A program made the position numbers and the translations under genes. Positions 9,123-17,058 of a DNA stretch of 25,834 nucleotides are shown here, one piece after another. The stretch comes from Chrysochromulina tobinii. Lineage: Eukaryota; Haptophyta; Prymnesiales; Chrysochromulinaceae. Positions within the stretch are counted from its first letter, which is position 1. Every line of letters starts with the position of its first letter. The stretch lies in contig JWZX01001835.1 of the NCBI GenBank assembly GCA_001275005.1, positions 1-25,834 on the forward strand. Direction: 5' to 3'. The notes below the pieces were generated by a model, which saw only the letters and a list, made by a program, of their open reading frames with translations, did no database searches and was not told the origin of the DNA.

Positions 9123-11443
9123 TCATCGACCAGGCCATTCGAACGCGAAGCTTGCCGCGTCGATTGAGCTCATGCACGAGTCCATGGAAGCACTCGCCGC
9201 CAATCGGACACCGACGCCGACGCCCGCGCCCACACCAAAAAAGGGCAGCCCTCCCGCGAGCTGATCGTGCATCAAGTGCGCCTTGTGGCTGGGGCGTGGC
9301 GCGGCGCACGTCTCGACCAGCCGCCACAGCTCGCGCATGTTCGTGCCACGCGTCGCGCTACCCGCCAGAAAGCGAGCCGCCGTACCGTCGAGGGACCTCA
9401 GCTCGGGGATCGGGCATGGCTGCAAGTCGGACTTGTTGCAGAGCACGAGGAGTCGTGAGACGAGCGCCTCCTGCTCCTTCTTGGAGGCGAGCTCGTGTGT
9501 GAGCTGCTTGAGATGGCGCGCCACGTACTCCTGCGAGGGAGCCACAATCACAGGTCATCAGGGTTCATGAGGGGGAATCACAGGTCATCAGGGTTCATCA
9601 GAGGCCGTCGGCGCACCTTGAGGGAGCCGCGCTGCTCATCCACCGCATCCCACACGACGAGGGGCGTCGCCGCTACCAAGGCCTCCCTCGCTGTGGGCTT
9701 ACCCTCGACGACACTGAGCAGCACGTTGTTGCTCGCTGCGAAGCCCTCGAGCACTGCGATGACGGTCGACTTTCCGACGCCTGCGTCGCCGAGCACGATG
9801 AGATGTGGGAGTGCCGCCGACGGCCATCCCGGGACCGCGGGTAACGACGGCGTGGTCGTCGGCGACGGCCAAGCCGGCACCACAAACGCTGGAGCTGCTA
9901 CAGGGGGGCTCGCGGGTATCAATGGCGTTGTGGATCTGCTGTTGATGGCCTGGCCGGTGCCACCGTCGGGGATCGCCTGGTCAGGGTCCTCCTGGTCACG
10001 CGAGCCGGCGTCGGCGCTGGCTTCGGTGGCGGGCACAGCACTAGCTGGCCCGGCGCGTTGGCTTCGCTGGCGGGAGTCCCAGCCCCCCGCAGCTGTCAAA
10101 CCGCCGCCGCCGCTGCCCCCACCGCTGCCCCCACCGCTGCCCCCGCTGCGTGAGGGAGTGGGGCGGTGTAGCGGCAGCGGCGGCGTGGCGCCCATCACGC
10201 CAGACACGGGCACAGGCAAAACGAGCATGGCGCAGGCAGAACGAGGCACGTGCAGCGGCAGTGGTGACAGCATTGCGCTCCCGAACAGCGGGGGTTCGCT
10301 GTGGGGATCGCTGCTGTGCGTCGGGGGGCTACTGCCGTGCAGAGCGGCCATCCCCGGGCTCGCTTGCTGCGGCGTGGTCCATCCGGCGTCGTCACGCTCT
10401 TGACCTCGGCGTGACCTCGTGACCTCGGGTTCGTCACGCTCGGGCATCCCGAGGTCACGCACGAGGTCGAGTAATGACGTCTGCAAGTTGCCAGGGAGCT
10501 CCAGTAGGGGCGATACGCTATGCCGCTCCCCTGCGCCACCCGCCGCCCGGGGCGGCGTCGGGCTCAGGCTGCGCGGGCTGGCGCGTGGGCTGGCGCGTGG
10601 GCTCAGATCGCGAGGCGTGGTGCGCGGGCTCTGGCGCGGGCTACTGCGCGGGCTCCACGCATTCGAATTCTCCCCGGCGGACTCGGCGACTCGCGGCATG
10701 CTCGGCACGTACGGCGCCGGCTTGCTGCGCCGCCCGTCGCTCCGCTCGTCGAAGGCCGCAAGCATGTCCGCGCACGCCTTGACCGCCCGCGTGCTTTTGA
10801 GCTCGACAAGGGCTGGGCACGAGAGGCTGCGGTGCATCGCGCGGTTCTGCTGCTTGCGCAGCTTGCGACCCTTGAAGAAGCCGACCGCGCCCACAAGCAG
10901 CGCGCACAAAAACGTGCCGAAGATCAAGTCGGACACTTCGGACGGCACCACGTTCTCGACGCATTGCGGCAGCGGCAGCAGAGGCGCCGTGTTGGCCGCG
11001 GTGGGTGTACCCACGTACGCCTGATGCTTCAACAAGCGCTCGCGCTCCGCCCGCTCGCGCTCGGCCTTTTTGCGCGCGATGGCCTCCTCCTTGCGTGCCT
11101 GCTCCTTGGCGCGCTCGAGCCGCTCGCGCTCGGCCTTCTCCCGCGCGGCATGCTCCTTGGCCTCGCGCTCGAGCCGCTCGCGCTCTGCCTTGTCACGAGC
11201 CAACCGCTCGCGCTCCGCCCTTTCGCGCTCCTTGTCCGCCCTCTCGCGCTCCGCCTTCTCCCGCGCCGCCTGCTCCTTGGCGTCGCGCTCGAACTTGTCG
11301 CGTTCTGCCTTCTCCCGCGCCGCCTGCTCCTTGGCGTCGCGCTCGAACTTGTCGCGCTCCTCCTTACCCGCCTTGGCCTGCTCCTTGACGCCGCGCTCGC
11401 GCTCGTCGCGATCTATCTTTTCGCGATCCTTGTCCTTGTCCAT
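9123..11443 (-). CDS. Coiled-coil, single-TM protein with a divergent C-terminal small-GTPase-like domain
   Basis: Coding sequence is complement(join(9123..9530, 9617..11443)), 744 residues from the ATG at 11443. Residues 1-140 are an extremely charged Lys/Glu/Arg helix with repeated units (DKFERDAKEQAAREKAER twice, then related ERERLEREAKE forms), likely coiled coil. One hydrophobic helix follows at 172-190 (DLIFGTFLCALLVGAVGFF) with Lys/Arg just after it. Next is a long disordered Ser/Pro/Arg linker with SPR repeats (SPRSSPRQSPR...) and a Gly/Ser run. The C-terminus has a P-loop GDAGVGKST (552-560), a YDVT-like LVVWDAVDE, a G4-type NKSD (641-644, in LLVLCNKSDL) and a G5-type SAT (667-669). 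This order and spacing fit a Ras-like fold, with an SRP-receptor-beta-like arrangement of TM plus GTPase as one possibility. The switch region between P-loop and WDAVDE is short and has no clear DxxG (VVEGKP stands in its place). The family is not assigned; nucleotide binding is likely, hydrolysis uncertain. The last ~55 residues after LVETC are low-complexity. Confidence 0.75.
9531..9616 (-). other. Intron of the GTPase-domain gene (GT-AG, 86 nt, phase 0)
   Basis: On the minus strand the donor is CCCTCAAG|GTGCGCC and the acceptor CCCTCGCAG|GAGTAC. It joins WDAVDEQRGSLK to EYVARHLKQL and restores the GTPase fold. GGCTCCCTC occurs immediately before both splice sites. The interior holds two near-identical ~30-nt units made of TGATGAAC, CCTGATGACC and TGTGATT elements. 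Confidence 0.8.
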
Positions 11444-11730
11444 TTTGTACGTAGCGGGCGTATTCTCGGGCAGCTACAGGTTCTACAGGTTTGACTGCGA
11501 CTTTTGACTCGCGCTGCCGGGCACGGACGCCCCCAGCGACCATCTTTCGCAATCTCGGATTCGAAATGCTCGATTGACGAATTGAGGACTCATCCTGAGA
11601 CAGGGAAGGACAGTGCAAGAGCCTTTCGCATTTGACCAGAACTGCAGTGGACTGGCAAGTGTGTATGGTGAACCAAGTGGCGTGAAATGAGGAAGCTCAG
11701 GCCAAACTGGGTTTTTTGAAGTCGTGGTGG

Positions 11731-14343
11731 ATGCTCTCTTGGCTGATTGGGCTCGGCGCCGAGGCTGTCGGGCCGGCGGCGGCGCCGTCGAGCCCAACGG
11801 GATCGGAATTGGCAACGGGATCAGGTCACGCCGCAGATTCTCGCGCCACCGCCATGCTCGATGGGGGCGAGACCTCTGGCGCGTTCGCGAGTGCCGGGCA
11901 GACCTTTCAGGTCCTGTCGGGCACGGTGGTGCCGGGATACGACGCGTTCGTGGCGGCGCAGTCGAAGACTCTGCACGCGTATGCCAAACTGCGCAGCGAG
12001 ATGCGCGCGCTCAACTTCCTCGCCCAGCATCCGGTGCTGCTCGAGGAGATCGCTCACGTGCGCCACTTCTTCCTCATGCGCCACCTTGATCTGAAGATGC
12101 CGATGGAAGAGGCGGAGGAAGAGGCGGCAGGCTTCTTCTTGCTCGATGCGGCCGCTCACGCCGCGCGCAGCCACTACCTCAAGCACAAGGAGAGCGTGAG
12201 CGCCTCCGCGCAGGAGGGCGTGCGCATGCTCGCCGCGGCCGTGAGCGCCCCGGGTGATCCGGTGGGCGTGGGCCCTTGCATAGCGCAGCGCGTGGGGGCG
12301 TGGATGGGTGTGGTGCACCAGCAGCGCGACCAGCTGCGCGAGCACCTCTTCAGCAAAGGCAGCGCCCTCCCCCACTACAAGTCACCCGCGAAGGAGAGGG
12401 AGTCCAAGCACCCTGCGAGCTCGAGTCCCAAGCCCGCAAGGAGCCCGAAGCATAAGGATCAGGCCAGCCCGAAGCAGCAGCATGCTGAGCAGCAGCCGCC
12501 GAACCCGCAGACCAAGCGCTCGCCGGCGACCGCGCGCGGCAAAACGTCCTTGACGGCGCGCAACGCCAAGCCGCCGCTCAAGGAGCGACGGAGCAAGCCG
12601 GCAGTCGACCCAGCGCGTGTGCTCGAGACGCTCGGGTACATCTGAGTGCATCTGAGTGCATCTGAGTGCATCTGAGTGCATCTGTGTGCTCGAGACGCTC
12701 GGGTACAAGCCTCTCGGCCCGATCGCGCAGCTGCATGCAAGTGCTCACCACGGCGCTGCCCCCCCCCCCTCCCCACAGGTACAAGCCTCTCGGCCCGATC
12801 GCGGCGGGGGCCTTCTCGACCATCCTTCGCTGCAAGGCGCTGCGCGACTCGGGCGCCGTGCTGAGTGGCGTCGAGGTCGCGGTGAAGAGCTTCGACGCCG
12901 CCAAGTGCGCTTACATCTGCCACCCTGATTGCGCCTGATTGCGCCTGATTGCGCTCATCATCTGCCCTCAACATCTGATTGCGCTCATCATCTGTCACGA
13001 ATGTGCCACCGCCCTGAGAGTGCCACCCTGAGTGCGTCTGATTGCGTTGCATGCAGGTGCTCGAAGGACCCCACACCCTGAGTGCGTCTGATTGCGTCTG
13101 ATTGCGTTGCATGCAGGTGCTCGAAGGACCCCACGCTCGCGGCGGCGCGTGACAACGAGATCGAGGTGTTGCGCTTGCTTCGCGTCGAGCTCGACCAAGC
13201 CGCGGAGGGTCGGGGAAGCCACGTGGCGAGGGGAGGCCATCCGCACGTGGCGAACATGCTCGACGAGCTCGGGGACACGAGCGAGCCGCACATACACGCG
13301 GTGCTTGAGTACTGCGCGGGCGGCACCCTCAAACGCTACTTGCAGGCGCGTCCGAGTGCCTCCGAGTGCCTCCGAGTGCCTCTCTGACTGCCCCTCCCAT
13401 GGCCTCTCATTCCCTCTCATTCCTCTCCTCGCAGGCGCTCACGCTGCTCAAGGTGGGCTCCGTCTCCCCGAGCGTGGCTGGGCTGCAGGGCATGGTGCCG
13501 CCGCTGGTTGCGCGCGCCACCTTCCAGCTCGCGAGCGCGCTCGCGCACCTGCACGGGATGGGCGTGGTGCATGGCGACCTCAAGCCTGCCAACGTGCTGC
13601 TGCGCGATATCGTCGACGTCAAGGATGAGGCCAAGGCCGCCTCCATGCTCCACCTCAAGCTGTGCGACTTTGGGTTCGCTTGCAAGTGCGACGACAAGAA
13701 GCTTCGCTGCTACTGCGGCACGCCCGCGTACCTGGCACCCGAAGTGGCGACGCCCACGGACGCGCATAAGGGCTACCACGGCAAGCCCGTCGACATGTGG
13801 GCGCTCGGATGCGTGCTGTATGAGATGCTGCACGCCTCGCGAGCCTTCACCTCGCTCGAGGCCTACCAGCTTGAGTGCTGCGTGCGCCAGTGCAACTACA
13901 ACCCAGTCTGCTCCGAGGTACCGCCCGCGGCCAAGGCGCTCATCTCGGAGCTCATCGTGGCCGACTACACGGCGCGCCTCAGCGCCGCCCAGGTCCTCGA
14001 GCACCACTGGATACGCAACCCGAATGAGCACTGGCCGCCCGCGAGTTGGGGGGGCCAGTCGGCGCGTAACGAGCGCCGTTCGCCGCGCGCGATCACACCT
14101 CAGCGCCCATTCACGGCGAGGACTAGCGGTGCTCGGCAGCCCTCACGCACGCCGCGCTCGCCCTCGCCGCACCGGAGCCCGCAGCCACGCGCCGGGGGCG
14201 GAGGCAGCTCCTTCCACGCCGAGTCCCGGAGTCCTTTCCATGCTCCCTCGTCCGACGCGTTGCTACAGCGTCCGAGTGGAGTGCTCGACGCGCAGGCCGA
14301 GGTGGACTCGCCTGTGCCGGCCAAAGGCGGCGGTGGTGGTGGA

Positions 14344-14382
<39 letters not shown>

Positions 14383-16236
14383 TTCGTGCCGGGTAAGCAC
14401 CGGGAGATGAGCGATGAGGGCTCGATGCCAACAGATCCGACCGATGCGGGCGCGCCCACAGGTGAGCTGATGCCCTCTGATGGCCTCTGATGACTTCTGG
14501 TGACCTCTGATGACCTCTGATGACCTCTGATGACCTCTGATGGCCTCTGATGACTTCTGGTGACCTCTGATGACCTCTGATGACCTCTGATGACCTCTGA
14601 TGGCCTCTGATGACCTCTGATGACCTCTGATGACCTCTGATGACCTCTGATAGCCTCTGATGGCGATGTCGTCGCACCCTCGCCCTCCGCAGCTGGTGGA
14701 GGCACCTCGACCAATACGGGCCGGCGTGCCTCCGCTCGCTGGCACCAGTCCGCTCGAGGCCAGTCGGCGCGCTACCCACATCCGACGCGCGTGGGCGATC
14801 AGTTCGTGTGGACGACGGCCGAGCCGGTGACGAAGCCCAACCCCAAGTCAGCTCGGGGCAGCAAGAGTAGCCGCAACGGGAGCCACGGATTTGACGACAC
14901 GCGGACGAAGCCCAACGGCGCCGACGAGAGTGAGAGCGAGAACTTGCCGGATACGCCGTCGGGCACCTCGTGCGACTCGTCGCCGCATCCGTGGACACGG
15001 CCCGCCCTAGAGCCCTCGCCCTACGCGCAGGCGCCGCCCAAGAAGCTGCCGCCGCGCCGACGCGACCGACCACCACGGGCGCTCGGGACAGCGCCCCTCG
15101 AGGAGGCCGACGCGTCCTTCGCGAACGCGGCCGGCTCCGACGCCTACGCCGGGCGCCGTGGTGAGCACTTGCATGCCGGCTCCGAGGCCTATGCGCTCCC
15201 CGCCGCCTTTCGTGGCCTCGACGCGCCCGGTGCGCCCACGCCGGCCATGGTGGTGGACGCGGCGCCCGCGACGGCGCTCGAGTGGCTCGCCACGTTTGGT
15301 AAGAGCCACGTCGGCCTCGCCGAAGCAGTCCTCACGACCCTCGAGGCTCATATGGACCAGCTCGCCGAGGTGCGGGCTGCCGGCGGCGCCGATCCCGACG
15401 ACGAGCTCCGCGGCCGCTTTGGCTTCTTCGGCGGCCTCGGGGGCGGCCTCGGCCTCGGAGGCGGCGAGCCGCAGCCGCTGCTGGCGGCGGGCGAGATCGA
15501 GGGCATCGTCAAGGCTCTCAAGTGCCACCCGTCGTCTGATCGGCTGCAGGCCCTCGGCATCGGGCTGCTCGGCCGCATGTGCGACTCAGACGAGCGTATC
15601 CGTCTCGCCTTCGAAGCGGGCGCGCCTCAGCTGGTACTCAACACCATGCGCGCCCTCCCGAGCGCTGATGCGGTGCAGATCGCGGGCTGCGTCGCGCTCG
15701 GGCAGCTCGCAATCTCGGCCTCGCGAGCTCGCGAGCTCGCGGCGCTCGGGGCGGCGCCTGCCGTGCTCGCGGCTCTCAGCGCACGGCCAGAGCGCGCCAA
15801 CTTGCAGGCATACGGCTGCAAAGCGATCGCCCGCCTCGTCGGCGGCAGCGCACCCGACCCGCAGTGCTGCCAGCTGGCGGCAGACGAGGGCGCGCTCTCC
15901 GCAGTCGTGGCCGCGCTTGAGCGCCACCCCTGCCATGAGGGTGTGCTGCAGTGGGCGACGAGCGCGCTGCTGCGGCTCTCGCACGATAATGCGAGTCGTG
16001 CGCACCTCGCCATCAAAGTCGGCGCGATCGAGGCGCTGCGCGGCGCGATTGCGAGCTTACCGGTCACAAACGCCGCCTCTACGTTCACGCGCACCAAGCA
16101 CGACGCGGCGCGTGCCACCCGACTGGAACTCGTCGAGAAGTGGCTCACGCTGCACGAGCGATTCGATTCGGCGCCGGCGAGCAAAGCTGAGCGCGTGTGG
16201 ATTGACATGGTCTGGGAGAGCTATGGCTCAGCGTGA
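11731..16236 (+). CDS. Protein kinase with N-terminal helical domain and C-terminal ARM-like repeats (five exons)
   Basis: Predicted Ser/Thr kinase of 1276 residues, join(11731..12635, 12779..12904, 13117..13345, 13435..14461, 14693..16236). Residues 1-300 are an unrecognised helical region followed by a Lys/Pro/Ser-rich linker. The kinase domain starts near YKPLGPIAAGAFSTI (303-317, first loop Gly replaced by Ala). It has VAVK (Lys338), a likely helix-C Glu358, hinge LEYCAGG, catalytic loop HGDLKPAN (466-473), DFG (498-500) and APE (521-523). All key catalytic residues are present, but HRD is HGD. After the C-lobe (LSAAQVLEHHWI) come an Arg/Ser/Pro linker and a run of about 19 Gly. The final ~250 residues contain ARM-like helices (IEGIVKALKCHPSSDRLQALGIGLL, LQAYGCKAIARLV, VLQWATSALLRLSHDN). 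The kinase-plus-ARM arrangement recalls Fused/ULK4-type kinases, but I cannot assign the family. The exon 3 boundary is uncertain (see that intron). The start could be a few codons different. Confidence 0.8.
12617..12803 (+). repeat. Copy of the spliced exon 1-exon 2 junction inside kinase intron 1
   Basis: Positions 12684-12707 are identical to 12617-12640 (24 nt, including the last 19 nt of exon 1), offset 67. Positions 12703-12727 are identical to 12779-12803 (25 nt, the first of exon 2), offset 76. The 44 bases at 12684-12727 therefore equal the mRNA across the splice junction (19 + 25 nt). Confidence 0.9.
12636..12778 (+). other. Kinase intron 1 (GT-AG, 143 nt, phase 2)
   Basis: Donor CTCGG|GTACAT, acceptor CCCACAG|GTACAAG; joining gives ETLGYKPLGPIAAGAFS. 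It opens with four TCTGAGTGCA units (12640-12681), then a 44-nt copy of the flanking exon junction (12684-12727), then a C-rich tract before the acceptor. Read through, the frame ends at TGA 12643-12645. Confidence 0.8.
12905..13116 (+). other. Kinase intron 2 (GT-AG, 212 nt, phase 2)
   Basis: Donor GCCAA|GTGCGC, acceptor ATGCAG|GTGCTC; joining gives FDAAKCSKDPTLAAARDNEIEVLRLL, which carries helix C. It contains CCTGATTGCG three times in a row (12925-12954), more TCTGATTGCG and CCTGAGTGCG units downstream, and a duplicated acceptor region. Confidence 0.75.
13025..13134 (+). repeat. Tandem duplication of the acceptor and start of kinase exon 3
   Basis: Positions 13025-13074 and 13075-13134 are the same sequence except that the second copy has one extra TCTGATTGCG decamer (50 versus 60 nt). 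Each contains the acceptor TTGCATGCAG and the first 18 nt of exon 3. Use of the upstream acceptor (AG at 13055-13056) would run into TGA at 13078-13080 after eight codons, so the downstream one must make the protein. Confidence 0.9.
13346..13434 (+). other. Kinase intron 3 (GC-AG, 89 nt; or GT-AG from 13376, 59 nt)
   Basis: The acceptor CTCGCAG|GCGCTC at 13434 is clear, and the next exon is in phase 0. Two donors keep the frame. TTGCAG|GCGCGT at 13345/13346 is a GC donor and matches the acceptor junction (GCAGGCGC on both sides). CTCCGA|GTGCCT at 13375/13376 is GT but would retain most of a TCCGAGTGCC triplicate (13351-13380) as ten codons. Since decamers of this kind lie inside the other introns, I prefer the GC donor. 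Confidence 0.6.
14462..14692 (+). other. Kinase intron 4 (GT-AG, 231 nt, phase 1)
   Basis: Donor CCCACAG|GTGAGC, acceptor CTCCGCAG|CTGGTG; joining reads GAPTAGGGTST and continues in frame into the ARM-repeat exon. Nearly all of it is a decamer array (separate entry), followed by a short C-rich tract before the acceptor. Confidence 0.8.
14476..14665 (+). repeat. Decanucleotide tandem array TCTGATGRCC with higher-order structure
   Basis: About 19-20 head-to-tail 10-nt units, mostly TCTGATGACC, with variants TCTGATGGCC, TCTGATGACT, TCTGGTGACC and TCTGATAGCC. A block of seven units (70 nt) in a fixed order of variants occurs twice in a row from 14476, so the array grew by multi-unit duplication. 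Every sense unit except the TCTGGTGACC variants holds TGATG or TGATA, so all three sense frames are closed. The antisense is stop-free in all frames. Confidence 0.95.
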
Positions 16237-17058
16237 TGGCGGCCACCGGCTGGCTGACTCAGCCATCCTATTCGCCCACTGCCCCTACGGCCATGCCCAG
16301 ATGCATGCCCCCAACCACATGTACCCAAGGCGTAACCACATGTACCCAAGGCGTGCTGCTGCGTGCCCATGATGGAGATGCCATGCTGACGCTCAAGCTG
16401 CTGATGATGATCATGAGTTCGTGATGCTGTCCGCACGGGGTGAGATGCACGCATGCTGCTGTCAGCTGTGTGGTGTGTAGTGCGCCTGTCACCTTGCGCC
16501 CAGGTTGGTCCGTCTAGCAGTTGGGAGAGCTTGGCACTCTGCCCCTGGCTGCGATGTACACTCAACACTATGCGTACATGACGGATCGTGGCGGTTCCGT
16601 TCGTTTTTTTATCGGCGGACATAATTATCACTGGGCCGTGCCGCCGAGGCGCGTGGGCGCCCTCCACGACCACGTATCTATCTAAAGACTAAACGACGCG
16701 AGAGGCAGAGCAGGGCAGCAGGCCAGAGGGCCGCAGGGCGTGTCGACAGGGCGTGCGCTTCGCGTGCGAAACACCACGCCCCAAACCGCGATGCGAGCCG
16801 GAGGAGCGACATGCCCCCAGCCGCCACGGCCCACGCTCGACGCGCTCGCTCGCGACCGCTCACGCTGTGACCGGCTCAAGGGACCGGCTGACACTTCCTC
16901 GACTTCGCTGAGCCGCGCGGCAGGGCGAGCGCGTGGCCCCGGGGGGGGCGCGGTGCCGGTGGCCGGTGCGAAGCGCAAGCTAGAGGGTCGGTCCGGATTT
17001 CTAGGCAACTTTGCGTGCTGAGCTCACTGATCAGGGAGCGAGATTTGAAACAGCCCCC
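16237..17058. other. Intergenic region with no supported gene
   Basis: These 822 bases follow the kinase stop. They contain a perfect 21-nt tandem duplication (separate entry), a short AT-rich spot near 16605-16632 and a GC-rich segment before the next gene. A 93-codon frame (16740-17021) has no recognisable similarity, so I do not call it. The 3' UTR of the kinase and the promoter of the next gene must lie here. Confidence 0.45.
16313..16354 (+). repeat. Perfect 21-nt tandem duplication downstream of the kinase gene
   Basis: The unit AACCACATGTACCCAAGGCG+T occurs at 16313-16333 and again at 16334-16354 with no mismatch. It includes CACATG and lies in the presumed 3' UTR. Confidence 0.9.

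Noticed and set aside
10520-11494. 324-codon plus-strand frame rich in Ala, Leu and Arg
   Set aside because: It is the antisense of the charged coiled coil in the GTPase-domain gene, where codon bias gives Leu/Ala-rich antisense products.
14476-14665. CRISPR-like array
   Set aside because: The repeats are contiguous 10-mers with no spacers and sit inside a eukaryotic intron.
14100-14781. Antisense frames encoding repeated RGHQRSSEVI peptides
   Set aside because: They arise from the decamer array, whose reverse complement has no stop in any frame, and from the antisense of the Gly run; the sense strand encodes a recognisable kinase.
16740-17021. 93-codon plus-strand frame upstream of the unknown gene
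   Set aside because: It starts at GTG, has biased composition and no similarity or splice link to the downstream gene that I can support.
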